From: Cupriavidus respiraculi | GTDB taxonomy: Bacteria > Pseudomonadota > Gammaproteobacteria > Burkholderiales > Burkholderiaceae | Reading direction: 5' to 3' | Assembly: GCF_914271545.1 (NCBI RefSeq) | Contig: NZ_CAJZAH010000009.1 | Location: 1-64,000 of the forward strand | DNA length: 64,000 nucleotides | Shown here: positions 53,351 through 61,403 of the stretch, piece after piece | How positions within the stretch are numbered: position 1 is the first letter of the stretch | How the letters are laid out: each line of letters begins with the position of its first letter | Translations under genes and position numbers: made by a program | Notes under the pieces: generated by a model | Told to the model about the DNA's origin: nothing | What the model saw: the letters and a program-made list of their open reading frames with translations, nothing else | Databases searched by the model: none

Positions 53351-54265
53351 TTACTTCGACGCGTTGACCATGTAGTCGGCTGCGGCGATCACATCGGCGT
53401 CCGGGCCGGCATAGCCGCCCTTGGGCGGCATCACGCCCTTGCCCTTCAGCGCGAAGTTGTGCACGGCGTCCATGCCTTCCTTGATGCGCGGCGCCCAGGC
53501 GGCCTTGTCGCCCACCTTCGGCGCACCGGCCACGCCAGCCGCGTGGCAGGCCGCGCAGACCTGGTCGTAGACCTTCTTGCCCACTTCGGCGGAGGCGGCG
53601 GCGGGAGCGGCCGCGGCGGCCGGTGCCGCTGCCGCGGGTGCCGCCGGAGCTGCGGGTGCTGCCGCGGCCGGTGCCGGCGCTGCTGCCGGAGCGGCTGCCG
53701 CCGGGGCTGCGGCGGGTTCCGAAGCGGCGGCCGTCGCGGGCGCGGCCTGCGCCGGAGCGGGCGGCTCGGGGAACTTGGCACCGGCGCTGTCGGCCAGGTA
53801 GACCGCGGCGCGGGCCAGTTCGTAGTCGCTGTAGTCGTCGGGCGAGGTGCCGGCGCGCGGCGGCATCGCGCCCTTGCCGTTGAGGACCGACTTCATCAGC
53901 CCGTCGAAGCCCTGGCCCAGGCGCGCGCTCCAGTCGCCAGGCGCGCCTTGCTTCGGCGCACCCGCCGCGCCGGTGGCGTGGCAGGCGGCGCAGACTTCCT
54001 TGTAGACCTGCTCGCCGGTGCGGAACACGCGCGGCGCGTTGGGATCCTTCAGCTCCAGCGAGGCGACCGGCTTGATCCGGTCGTTGACGGCTTCGGCGCC
54101 GCCCGTGCCGCCGGCGCCTTCCGGCGCGCCGAGGCCGACGAAACTGACCAGCAGGATGATCACCAGGATCGGCACCAGGAAGGCTGCAATCACCACGGCA
54201 ATCAATTGCTTCGGGGTCTTGATGGGAGACTGGTGTTCGTGGTGCTCGTTATGGACGTCGCTCAT
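53351..54265 (-). CDS. Membrane-anchored di-heme cytochrome c (class I, c5-like)
   Basis: The 304-residue protein has one N-terminal membrane anchor (residues 21-43) and two cytochrome c domains, each with a CAACH heme site (Cys93-His97 and Cys238-His242) and a following axial-ligand region with AMPPRAG or VMPPKGG. The two domains are joined by an Ala/Pro-rich linker (about 169-226) that is probably extended. It would carry electrons in the periplasm, probably to a terminal oxidase. Such tethered di-heme proteins occur in many Burkholderiales; the exact partner is not shown here. A -10 box (TATAAT, minus strand, 54438-54433) lies 168 bases upstream. Confidence 0.92.
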   Translation of the reverse strand: MSDVHNEHHEHQSPIKTPKQLIAVVIAAFLVPILVIILLVSFVGLGAPEGAGGTGGAEAVNDRIKPVASLELKDPNAPRVFRTGEQVYKEVCAACHATGAAGAPKQGAPGDWSARLGQGFDGLMKSVLNGKGAMPPRAGTSPDDYSDYELARAAVYLADSAGAKFPEPPAPAQAAPATAAASEPAAAPAAAAPAAAPAPAAAAPAAPAAPAAAAPAAAAAPAAASAEVGKKVYDQVCAACHAAGVAGAPKVGDKAAWAPRIKEGMDAVHNFALKGKGVMPPKGGYAGPDADVIAAADYMVNASK

Positions 54266-54595
54266 ACGGAACTCTCGAATTTGCAGGAAACCTGTGGCCG
54301 CTCGTGCTCGGCTGCTTTTTGTGACCGGATCGGACGTTTGCGCAGCACCGGTGCACCGCACCGGCGAACCGCCGGCCGCAGCGCTCCCCGAGTGAAGGCG
54401 AAGCTGCCCCGTTTTTGCGCAAATAGCTCGCGATTATAGCCCCAAAGGCATACGCAATGGCGGCAAAAGGGGACGTTGCGAAACCTCTCCGGCCGGGCTC
54501 CGGCCTCGCGTCATGGACGCCGCCGGGCAAACACGGTATCCTATGCGACTTTCCGGCAGCGGCGTTCGCCCGCGGCCATCAGGCATCACCCTCGT
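54266..54595. other. Intergenic region between the cytochrome gene and tRNA-Arg
   Basis: About 330 bases between divergent transcripts. It contains the minus-strand -10 box of the cytochrome gene (54433-54438) and a promoter for the tRNA at 54514-54542. No gene was seen. Confidence 0.5.
54514..54542 (+). promoter_or_regulatory. Candidate promoter of the tRNA-Arg gene
   Basis: TGGACG (54514-54519) and TATCCT (54537-54542) are 17 bases apart. Each keeps four of six consensus bases. The expected start is near 54549, about 47 bases before the mature tRNA. Confidence 0.5.
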
Positions 54596-54671
54596 GCGCC
54601 CGTAGCTCAATGGATAGAGTACTGCCCTCCGAAGGCAGGGGTTGCTGGTTCGATCCCAGCCGGGCGCGCCA
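54596..54671 (+). tRNA. tRNA-Arg (anticodon CCG)
   Basis: The 76-base sequence folds as a full cloverleaf: acceptor arms GCGCCCG and CGGGCGC with an encoded 3' CCA, D-arm GCTCAATGGATAGAGT, anticodon arm CTGCC-CTCCGAA-GGCAG, and T-arm GCTGG-TTCGATC-CCAGC. Anticodon CCG reads the arginine codon CGG, used often in this GC-rich genome. Confidence 0.97.
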
Positions 54672-54771
54672 AGATTTCCCCAGGTAAAACGAAGACGTAC
54701 GTGTGCTTGCACGGGCTCGCGTTCGCCCGCGCCGGCCCGGCGGCAACCCGCCGGGCCGGACCGACGCAGAT

Positions 54772-55965
54772 TTACTGCCTGGTGGCGGTCACGGTGCCGG
54801 AGGCCGTGCACTCCTGGCGCGTGGCGTCCAGCGTCCACGTCGTCGCGCTCATGTCCGCAAACGTACCCGCGAAATTGCCGGCCGCGTCGACCGTGCCCTT
54901 TACCTTGAAATAGCCCTCGGTGTAGAAGACCACGTCGGGGCTGGTCTGCGCGACCTCGCGCGGATAGATGTCGTCGATGCTGACTGCACCGCTCGCCGGG
55001 TCATAGCTGCCGACCATCTGCCCCGTCTCGCCTTCGTCCGTGTACCGCAGCACTGCGGCACGGCGCGCCGCGTCCAGAGCGATTTCCACCACTTCGGTGG
55101 TGTTCTCGGTCTCGATGCCGCAATAGATGGTCGCGGCGCCGCCGTTGCGGGAAACCACGGGCGGAATGAAGGAGGCGGTAACGACCTTGGAAAGCTGGTA
55201 CTTGGCGAACTTGCCGTCCAGCGTGTCGGCCAGGTCCTTGTTGACGGCCGCGATCACTTCCGCGTTGGCCGGGTCCGCAAACCATTGCTCCGGCGTCTGG
55301 CCGCCGCTGCCCAGCGGCTGGTTCCTGACCGCCGCCGCCGCCAGGGCCAGCGTGTTCGGGGTCTGGCCACCGATCAGCGCGCTGCCTTGCGAGAAATCGA
55401 TGACCGCCTTGATCAGGGTCGCCGCCTTCTGCACGACCGTGGAGTCCGGCACATAGGCGTCCTGCTCGTCCTTCGAGACCGTGCCGTCGTTGTTGGTGTC
55501 GGCCAGGGCGAAGTCGGCGGTCGTGAAATGCGTGACCTTGGCGGTGGGCAGGCTGGCGGTCGTGACGGCGCCGCCCGTGCCGGCGATGGCGAGCAATTGG
55601 TCCACCGTGCCAACCGTCGAGGCCAGCTTGATGTCGCTGCCCTTGGTGGCCACCAGCGTGATGAAGCCGGGCGCGAGATTGCGCGGAACCGTCATGGTGT
55701 AATTGCCCTGCGCATCCGTTTCGCTGGCGCAGATGGCCTCGCCGGCCGCGTTGCGCGCTTGCGCGCCGCCGGAGAACAGGCACACCTTGGCGCCCGCGAT
55801 GGGGCCATCGACGACTTGTCCGCTCAGCGTGATCGTAGCGGTACCGCCGGCCGCGGGGCTGCCCGTATCGGCGTCGCCGTCGCCACCGCCGCAGGCGGCG
55901 AGGGCGGCAAGCATGGAGACAGACAGGGCAAAGCGGGTCGCTCGTGCGTTGAGGCCGAATTGCAT
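54772..55965 (-). CDS. Secreted lipoprotein with one EF-hand-like loop, function unknown
   Basis: The 397-residue protein has a lipoprotein signal (LSVSMLAALAAC, lipobox LAAC, lipidated Cys25) followed by a Gly/Asp-rich linker. Residues 44-105 (ITLSGQVVDGPIAGAKVCLF) look like a carboxypeptidase-regulatory or Ig-like beta domain. DTNNDGTVSKDE at 156-167 is a complete 12-residue EF-hand-type calcium loop. The last part is beta-rich with two cysteines (ATIYCGIE, RQECTASG) that may pair. Similar large lipoproteins of unknown role are common in Burkholderiales. It sits divergent from an AraC-type regulator. Confidence 0.82.
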   Translation of the reverse strand: MQFGLNARATRFALSVSMLAALAACGGGDGDADTGSPAAGGTATITLSGQVVDGPIAGAKVCLFSGGAQARNAAGEAICASETDAQGNYTMTVPRNLAPGFITLVATKGSDIKLASTVGTVDQLLAIAGTGGAVTTASLPTAKVTHFTTADFALADTNNDGTVSKDEQDAYVPDSTVVQKAATLIKAVIDFSQGSALIGGQTPNTLALAAAAVRNQPLGSGGQTPEQWFADPANAEVIAAVNKDLADTLDGKFAKYQLSKVVTASFIPPVVSRNGGAATIYCGIETENTTEVVEIALDAARRAAVLRYTDEGETGQMVGSYDPASGAVSIDDIYPREVAQTSPDVVFYTEGYFKVKGTVDAAGNFAGTFADMSATTWTLDATRQECTASGTVTATRQ

Positions 55966-56190
55966 CGGGATGGATTCCTTCTCGGTTGGAGTGATATGGC
56001 ACGCTTGCGAGCCCAGCCAACGCATCTGCTTCTTCGCTGGAATGAAGGCCGGGGGCCATCTGCATATCGACCGCCGTACGAAAGGCATGCACCCCTCGGA
56101 AGTGGTAACGGGCGCCTGTTCGCGCGCATGCGAGATCGCTGCCCAGGGCAACCGGTGCGGATTGAGGGATCCATCCGCGCGTGGCAGCAT

Positions 56191-56637
56191 ATGCCGATGC
56201 CTGCCGCCGCCTCCGACACCGTCCTGCGTGACCTTGCCCGCCTGCGCCGCGTGCGCGACCGGATCGACCGGGACTATGCGCAGCCGCTGGACGTCGATGC
56301 GCTGGCCCGCGGCGTGCGGATGTCCGCTGGCCACCTCAGCCGGCAATTCCGGCTCGCCTATGGCGAGTCCGTCTATTCCTATCTGATGACACGGCGGATC
56401 GAACGCGCGATGGCGCTATTGCGCCGGGGCGATCTGAGCGTGACCGAAGTCTGCTTCGAAGTGGGCTGTTCCTCGCTGGGCACCTTCAGCACGCGATTCA
56501 CCGAGCTGGTGGGCGTCCCGCCGAGCGCCTATCGGCGCGACCACGCCCGGGCGGCCGAAGGCATCCCCGCCTGCCTGGCCAAGGTCGTCACCCGTCCGAT
56601 CAGGAATCGAGAAGCGCCTCGCAAGGTACCCGCTTAG
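56191..56637 (+). CDS. Short AraC-family regulator (DNA-binding domain only)
   Basis: The 148-residue protein consists almost only of the AraC double helix-turn-helix: LARLRRVRDRIDRDYAQPLDVDALARGVRMS and the GHLSRQFRLAYGESVYSYL segment, then VTEVCFEVGCSSLGTFSTRFTELVG near residues 85-112. There is no sensor domain. The frame may start at the first or second ATG (56191, 56197). It lies 72 bases before a VOC-family gene in the same direction, an arrangement in which the regulator usually controls its neighbour. The signal is unknown. Confidence 0.85.
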   Translation: MPMPAAASDTVLRDLARLRRVRDRIDRDYAQPLDVDALARGVRMSAGHLSRQFRLAYGESVYSYLMTRRIERAMALLRRGDLSVTEVCFEVGCSSLGTFSTRFTELVGVPPSAYRRDHARAAEGIPACLAKVVTRPIRNREAPRKVPA

Positions 56638-56709
56638 ACTGCCGTCCATGCCCCGGCACGCGGCGCGACTGCCGGGCTTCCCGTCTGCATCCGCCCAAGG
56701 AGAACGTTC

Positions 56710-57120
56710 ATGGACATCACCATTCACTCGACCTTCCTGCCGCATACCGACCCGGAAGTCTCGCTGGCGTTCTATCGGGACGCCTTGGACTTCGAAGTCC
56801 GCAAGGACGTCGCGTTCGGCGATCACCGCTGGATCACCGTCGGGCCCAAGGGCAAGCCGGAGACTTCCATCGTGCTGTATCCGCCCAACGCCACGCCCGG
56901 TGTCACCGATGCGGAGAAGCGCACGATCGCCGAGATGATGGCCAAGGGCACTTTCGCGATGCTGTTGCTCGGTACCCGGGACCTCGATGCGGTCTTCCAG
57001 CGCTTGCAGCAGCGGGACGCGGAGATCGTCCAGGAGCCCACCGACCAGCCCTACGGGGTGCGCGATTTCGGCGTCCGGGATCCGGCGGGCAACATGATCC
57101 GCGTGCAGCAGCTGAAATAA
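56710..57120 (+). CDS. VOC-family (glyoxalase/bleomycin-resistance fold) protein
   Basis: The 136-residue protein starts behind AAGGAG. HSTFLPHTDPEVSLAFYRDALDFEV near residue 6 and the DFGVRDPAGNMIRVQQ end are typical of the vicinal oxygen chelate fold, in which two such units bind one metal. Members detoxify methylglyoxal or antibiotics or cleave rings. No specific activity can be read here. Paired with the short AraC regulator. Confidence 0.88.
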   Translation: MDITIHSTFLPHTDPEVSLAFYRDALDFEVRKDVAFGDHRWITVGPKGKPETSIVLYPPNATPGVTDAEKRTIAEMMAKGTFAMLLLGTRDLDAVFQRLQQRDAEIVQEPTDQPYGVRDFGVRDPAGNMIRVQQLK

Positions 57121-57187
57121 GCGGGTGGTGCGGGGCCGGGCGCGGGGTCTTGGTGCGCTCGCGCATCCCGCGGTAAGCTCGGCCACC

Positions 57188-57586
57188 ATGCCCACCGAGA
57201 TCCCGCACCACGAATACGACATCACCGCCATCCGCGCCCAGGGCGCCGGCGGGCAGAACATCAACAAGGTGTCGAACGCCGTGCATCTGCGCTTCGATAT
57301 CCGCGCGTCTTCGTTGAGGGAAGACCACAAGGAGCGCTTGATGCAGCTGCACGACCATCGCATCACGCGCGACGGCGTGGTGGTCATCAAGGCGCAGCAG
57401 CACCGCAGCCTCGAACTGAATCGGGACGACGCGGTGCGGCGCCTGCATGAGCTGGTGGAGAGCGTGGCACAGGCGCCGCGGGTGCGGCGCCCGACGCGGC
57501 CGACGCTGGGTTCGCAGCGGCGGCGGCTGGAGGGCAAGAGCCAGCGCAGCGCGGTCAAGGCGCTGCGCGGCAGGGTGGTGGACTGA
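57188..57586 (+). CDS. arfB: Peptidyl-tRNA hydrolase ArfB (YaeJ), ribosome rescue
   Basis: The 132-residue protein releases peptides from ribosomes stalled on mRNAs without a stop codon. The catalytic GGQ is at residues 21-23 (RAQGAGGQNINKV). The basic C-terminal tail (RRPTRPTLGSQRRRLEGKSQ and the following residues) enters the empty mRNA channel. The start at 57188 gives the normal length; an in-frame GTG/ATG at 57125 would add 21 unrelated residues. There is no C-terminal stop-codon-recognition domain, so it is not a release factor. Confidence 0.94.
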   Translation: MPTEIPHHEYDITAIRAQGAGGQNINKVSNAVHLRFDIRASSLREDHKERLMQLHDHRITRDGVVVIKAQQHRSLELNRDDAVRRLHELVESVAQAPRVRRPTRPTLGSQRRRLEGKSQRSAVKALRGRVVD

Positions 57587-57617
57587 CCGGACGCGGCGGT
57601 CCGGTCGGCGGGCGGCG

Positions 57618-58496
57618 TTAGCGCGCGCCCTGCAGCGCGGCGATGCGGGCTTCGAGCGGCGGGTGGCTGGAGAACAGGGCCAGCCACGACGAACGCCCCG
57701 AGATGCCCAAGGCCTGCATGTTCTGCGGCAGGCCGTCCGGTTCGAGGCCGCCCAGGCGGCGCAGCGCCGAGACCATCGGCGAGGGCGAACCCATCAGCTG
57801 TGCCGCCCCCGCGTCCGCGCGGAATTCGCGGCGACGCGAGAAAGCGGCCACGATGATGCTGGCCAGGATGCCGAACACGATCTCGCAGACCACCACGGTG
57901 ACGATATAGCCGATGCCGGGCCCGCTCGATTCCTCGTCGTTGCGGCGAAGCATCGAGTCGACGAAGTAGCCCACCACGCGGGCCATGAAGATCACGAAGG
58001 TGTTCACCACGCCCTGGATCAGCGTGAGGGTCACCATATCGCCATTAGCCACGTGCGCGACTTCGTGAGCGAGCACCGCCTCCACTTCTTCATGGGACAT
58101 GCTCTGCAGCAGGCCGGTCGAGACGGCGACCAGCGAGCTGTTCTTGGTGGCCCCGGTGGCGAAGGCATTGGGTTCGCCTTCGTAGATGGCGACTTCCGGC
58201 ATCGGCAGGCCGGCGCGGTCGGCCAGCTTCTGGACGGTCTGTACCAGCCACAGCTCGGTGCTGGTGCTCGGATGGGTGATCACCTGCGCGCCGGTGGACC
58301 ATTTGGCGATGGTCTTGGACATCCACAGCGAGATGAAGGAGCCGCCGAAGCCCATCAGGGCGGCGAACACCAGCAGCATGCCGAGGTTCAGACCGTTGGC
58401 GGTCAGGAAGCGGTTCACGCCCAGCAGGCTGGCCGTGAAGCTGAGTACGAGCATGACGGCGAGGTTGGTCGCCAGGAACAACAGGACGCGTTTCAT
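57618..58496 (-). CDS. htpX: Membrane zinc metalloprotease HtpX
   Basis: The 292-residue inner-membrane protease helps remove damaged membrane proteins. Two N-terminal membrane segments (residues 5-25 and 36-56), the zinc motif HEVAH at 144-148 ([14 protein letters not shown]), two further membrane segments, and the third zinc ligand in [12 protein letters not shown] near 222 match HtpX. The length is normal. It converges with arfB and is preceded by a 111-base gap to the next minus-strand gene. Confidence 0.96.
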   Translation of the reverse strand: MKRVLLFLATNLAVMLVLSFTASLLGVNRFLTANGLNLGMLLVFAALMGFGGSFISLWMSKTIAKWSTGAQVITHPSTSTELWLVQTVQKLADRAGLPMPEVAIYEGEPNAFATGATKNSSLVAVSTGLLQSMSHEEVEAVLAHEVAHVANGDMVTLTLIQGVVNTFVIFMARVVGYFVDSMLRRNDEESSGPGIGYIVTVVVCEIVFGILASIIVAAFSRRREFRADAGAAQLMGSPSPMVSALRRLGGLEPDGLPQNMQALGISGRSSWLALFSSHPPLEARIAALQGAR

Positions 58497-58608
58497 ATTT
58501 GTCTGGAACGAAGAAAGACGAAAAGAAGGTGCGGACGAGCCGCGGTCGCGCGGACGCGGTCGGGCGTCCGTGCATGCCAGTCGCCGCGGCGGTTGCCGCG
58601 GGTGCGTT

Positions 58609-59031
58609 TCAGCCGCGCGGTGGGCGCGGCGGCAACGGCAGATGGGGTTCGGGGAGCGCGGCGCGGGCGTAGCCCGGCACGCCTGCGCGGCAAGGACCGG
58701 CCGCCAGCCGGGGAGCTGTGGCGGGAAGCAGTTGCTCGGCCAGGTCGGCGCCAGCCGGGGCGGGCTCGCCGGCCTCGGCCAGCGGGAAGGGCGCGGGGAC
58801 CGGGGCGTCGGCGGGATCCGCCGCGCCCGGGGCACCGGCGGCTTCGAGCGCGCCTGGGGCCGACGGGCTGCCGGCCAGCAGTGCATCCGCGGGGATCGCA
58901 ATCGCAGCGTGCGTGGAGGGCACGGTCGACATGCCGCCGCCGTGCGCGACACCGGCCGCCCAGGTCTGCAGGGGCAGGACGGCGAGCAGCACTAGCAGCA
59001 GAAGGCGCAGGAGCCGACGGGGGCGCAGCAC
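58609..59031 (-). CDS. Small secreted protein of unknown function (CzcI-like signal region)
   Basis: The 140-residue protein begins at GTG and has a signal peptide ([20 protein letters not shown], cleaved near WAAG). The mature part is Ala/Pro/Gly-rich with few charged residues and no known domain. The start ([16 protein letters not shown]) resembles the small periplasmic CzcI proteins of Cupriavidus heavy-metal loci, but the Cys/His pattern of CzcI is not clear here. It is divergent from the CadR-like regulator 200 bases away. It could be real or a GC-rich frame; the signal peptide favours real. Confidence 0.5.
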   Translation of the reverse strand: MLRPRRLLRLLLLVLLAVLPLQTWAAGVAHGGGMSTVPSTHAAIAIPADALLAGSPSAPGALEAAGAPGAADPADAPVPAPFPLAEAGEPAPAGADLAEQLLPATAPRLAAGPCRAGVPGYARAALPEPHLPLPPRPPRG

Positions 59032-59196
59032 GATGGCGATGGTCTTTTGGGGAGGTTGGCGAAAGCGGCCGAAGCGGCCATTCGCGTTCGTCGGGAATTC
59101 TACAGGAGGAGCGCGCGGCGGCGCAGCGCGGGCCGCACGTTGCGGGCCGGGGCGACAGGCCGGTCGCGCGATGCGGCGCGACGGGCTACACTGCCC

Positions 59197-59228
59197 TTGA
59201 AAACCCTGTAAGCGCTACAAGGTAGAAG
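59197..59228 (+). promoter_or_regulatory. MerR-type operator/promoter of the CadR-like regulator
   Basis: A -35 TTGAAA (59197-59202) and a -10 like TAGAAG (59223-59228) are separated by a 20-base spacer, longer than usual, as in promoters activated by MerR proteins. The spacer holds the dyad ACCCTGTA (59203-59210) and TACAAGGT (59216-59223), close to the sites of CadR/PbrR. The -10 ends only five bases before the ATG at 59234, so the message would be nearly leaderless. Confidence 0.6.
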
Positions 59229-59233
59229 CCATC

Positions 59234-59728
59234 ATGCGAATCGGTGAACTTGCCCGCCATAGCGGCTGCGACGCGGAGACCATCCGCTACTACGAACGCG
59301 AAGGGCTGCTGGACCGGCCCCTGCGCGAGGACAACGGCTATCGCCGCTACAGCGGCGCGCACCTGGTGCAGCTGAACTTCGTGCGCCATTGCCGCTCGCT
59401 GGGGATGAGCCTGTCCGATGTGCGCCGGCTGCGCGACTTCGAGCGCGATCCCACGGTGGCCTGCGACGGCATCAACGCGCTGCTGGACCGCCAGATCGAA
59501 CAGATCCACGCCCAGCGGGTCGCGCTCGAGGCGCTGGAGGGCCAGCTGCGGGCGCTGCGCCATACCTGCGACCATGGCCAGGCGGCCAGCGAGTGCGGCA
59601 TTCTGCAGACATTGCAGCAGGCCGCGAGCGGGGGCGGCTGCGAATGCCATCCGGAGCCGAACCCGGGTGCGAACCCGGACCGGCACGGCGATGCGGCCGC
59701 GCACCCGGCCACGCACCCGGCCCCCTGA
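59234..59728 (+). CDS. cadR: CadR/PbrR-like MerR-family metal-responsive regulator
   Basis: The 164-residue regulator has the MerR winged helix at residues 1-70 (MRIGELARHSGCDAETIRYY, then EREGLLDRP) and a dimer coiled coil near 80-110. The metal cysteines are at 77, 112 and 121 (CDGI, TCDH, ECGIL), nearly as in CadR (77, 112, 119). The C-terminal tail has Cys136, Cys138 and many His (CECHPEPNPGANPDRHGDAA), as in CadR. Cadmium and lead are the expected inducers. No efflux ATPase or transporter gene lies beside it; the only divergent neighbour is the small secreted protein. Confidence 0.85.
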   Translation: MRIGELARHSGCDAETIRYYEREGLLDRPLREDNGYRRYSGAHLVQLNFVRHCRSLGMSLSDVRRLRDFERDPTVACDGINALLDRQIEQIHAQRVALEALEGQLRALRHTCDHGQAASECGILQTLQQAASGGGCECHPEPNPGANPDRHGDAAAHPATHPAP

Positions 59729-60128
59729 GCCGGCGGGCCGCGCCCTGTGCTAGCATCCCTTGAGCGTCGCCTTCCCGCAGGACGCACTTTTTCTTTCCAA
59801 CCGTACCACCGATGACCGCCTGCCTTCCGACGTCCGCCGTTGCCGCCGCCGCCCGCCTTGCCGGGCATGCGGCCGCACGCCCGCGCGCCGTCGTCCAGGG
59901 CGTCATTGCCAAACCTGCCAGCCGGATTCAAGCGCCACTTGATCCAGCCCGGTTCCCCGCCTGATTCTTCCTCGCGCTAGCGGGCACAGGCCGAACCGGG
60001 CCTGAGCCACCTGCCGCATCCCGCTTTTTTTTTTGCTTTCCGAAGCCCGACCCCGATGTCACGGGCGGGCCGCTGGCCGATCGCCGCCCTCGTCGCGGCG
60101 AGCGGCCTTGCCAACCAAAGGAGCTGAC
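59729..60128. other. Non-coding region between cadR and rnk
   Basis: About 400 bases without a convincing gene. A weak imperfect hairpin with a T-run (GCGTCGCC ... GGACGC, then ACTTTTTCTTT, 59765-59795) may end the cadR message, and a run of ten T lies near 60027. Nothing else was recognised. Confidence 0.4.
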
Positions 60129-60545
60129 ATGACCGCATTGTCCAAGCAACCGACGCTGTACCTGACCGAACTCGACGTGACGCGCCTGGAGCGCATCGCC
60201 GAACGGCCGGGCGCCGACAAGCTGGCCGATATGCTGGACGCGCTGCTCGAGCGCGCGGCCATCGTGCCGGCCGAAACCATTCCCACGGATGTGGTGACCA
60301 TGAATTCCTCCGTGCTGTGTGCGCTGGAGGGGGAGAGCGCCCCGCGCCAGTGGACGCTGGTCTATCCCGACGATGCGGATTTCGAGGGGGGACGGCTCTC
60401 GGTCCTCTCGCCCGTGGGCACGGCGCTGCTGGGCGCCCGGGCCGGCGAGACCGTCAGCTACCGGCTGCCGGACGGGCGCGAGCAGCATGTCACGGTGGTC
60501 GAGCTGTCGTACCAGCCGGAGGCGAACGGCCAGTTCACCCTCTGA
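60129..60545 (+). CDS. rnk: Nucleoside diphosphate kinase regulator, Rnk family
   Basis: The 138-residue protein starts behind AAGGAG. It has a short N-terminal helical part and a GreA/GreB-like C-terminal domain (LVYPDDADFEGGRLSVLSPV, GTALLGARAGETVSYRLPDG). Rnk binds RNA polymerase in the secondary channel region but lacks the long coiled coil of Gre factors. In gamma-proteobacteria it affects nucleoside diphosphate kinase levels. Confidence 0.9.
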   Translation: MTALSKQPTLYLTELDVTRLERIAERPGADKLADMLDALLERAAIVPAETIPTDVVTMNSSVLCALEGESAPRQWTLVYPDDADFEGGRLSVLSPVGTALLGARAGETVSYRLPDGREQHVTVVELSYQPEANGQFTL

Positions 60546-60892
60546 GGGGGAGCGTCGTCCAGGCGGCGCCTTGCCGCCGCGGACGGTTCTCCGCACCACC
60601 GGCCCCTCTTCCGCCCGGCGGAGGGGGCCGCCACCGCACCGCCTGAGGCAGCGCGGCCGTTTCGCCGTCCCGCCACCCCTTCCCCGCAGCTCCCCGCACT
60701 CCCTCCCGCACCGACCGCTCATTCTCGAGCGTCAACGTTTCACGGCTCGCAACGCACCATTCGTCGCAGCCGTATTTCTCCCCGTCCGGCCGGCGACTAA
60801 CCTTCAGTCCGTGCTCGCATGGCAACAAAGATCTGCCGGCAGCGCCAGTTCAGCAGTCGATAAAAACACCCAATCAGTTGAAGGAGTCCGAA
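60546..60892. other. Non-coding region between rnk and the repeat-protein gene
   Basis: About 347 bases, C-rich on the plus strand, with a GC hairpin at the start (GGCGG ... CCGCC near 60561-60577). No gene was found. The ribosome-binding site AAGGAG of the following gene is at 60881. Confidence 0.4.
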
Positions 60893-61249
60893 ATGAACGC
60901 CAAAAGCATCATTGGCGGTGCGTTAGCCATCGCCATCGCCGCCTCCTCGGTCGTGGCGATGGCCGCGCCGGCGGTCAATACCAAGGCCGGGAAGTTCGAT
61001 GTCTATGCCGACGCATTGCGCGCCGGCCAGTTCAACACCTTCACCGACGGTGCGCGGCAGGGCCGCTTCGACACCTTCAGCGAAGGCGCCCGCCAGGGCG
61101 GCAAGTTCGATCCGTTCCTGGACGGCGCGCGCCAGGGCGATTTCGACCCGTTCACCGAAGGCGCGCGGGCTGTGCGCGGCGAGATCGCGGCGAGTTCGCT
61201 GGACAATTCGCGCTCGGGCGACGGTTCGCTGTACGGCTACCGCGTCTGA
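60893..61249 (+). CDS. Secreted protein with five 12-residue repeats, function unknown
   Basis: The 118-residue protein starts behind AAGGAG (MNAKSIIGGALAIAIAASSV, signal peptide cleaved near AMAA). Residues 32-92 are five tandem repeats of the form [AQ]-G-x-F-[DN]-x-[FY]-x-[DE]-[AG]-[AL]-R (for example QGRFDTFSEGAR and QGDFDPFTEGAR); the fourth has one extra Gly. A Ser/Gly-rich tail (ending SGDGSLYGYRV) follows. There is no Cys and no known domain was recognised. The regular Phe/Arg/acidic pattern suggests a small repeat fold or a binding surface on the outside of the cell. The role is unknown. Confidence 0.8.
   Translation: MNAKSIIGGALAIAIAASSVVAMAAPAVNTKAGKFDVYADALRAGQFNTFTDGARQGRFDTFSEGARQGGKFDPFLDGARQGDFDPFTEGARAVRGEIAASSLDNSRSGDGSLYGYRV
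60986..61168 (+). repeat. Coding tandem repeats (five units of 36-39 bases)
   Basis: The five 12-13-residue units are encoded by related but not identical DNA: CGCGCC and GGCGCGCG segments recur at each unit junction (GGCGCGCGCCAGGGCGA and GAAGGCGCCCGCCAGGGCGG). The units have diverged at third positions while the protein pattern is kept, so the repeats are old and under selection. Confidence 0.8.
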
Positions 61250-61403
61250 CGCCCGGGCCGCCGCGGCGGCCCCTGTGTAGCGCACGACAGGCATTACCGG
61301 TTTCTCTCCCACCCCCCGGCAGACCTCCTCCTCCTTCTCTCTCTATGCCGGGTGGGTGATTTTTCCCCTCCCCTGGTTCCCGCTTCGTTCCCCCGCGTTC
61401 CGT

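Noticed and set aside
53577-53801. Plus-strand poly-Ala/Gly frame
   Set aside because: It is the reverse of the Ala/Pro linker of the cytochrome gene.
53623-53883. Possible CRISPR or tandem repeat array in the repetitive GC-rich stretch
   Set aside because: The repetition is Ala/Pro codon repetition inside a coding region, without spacers or regular repeat units.
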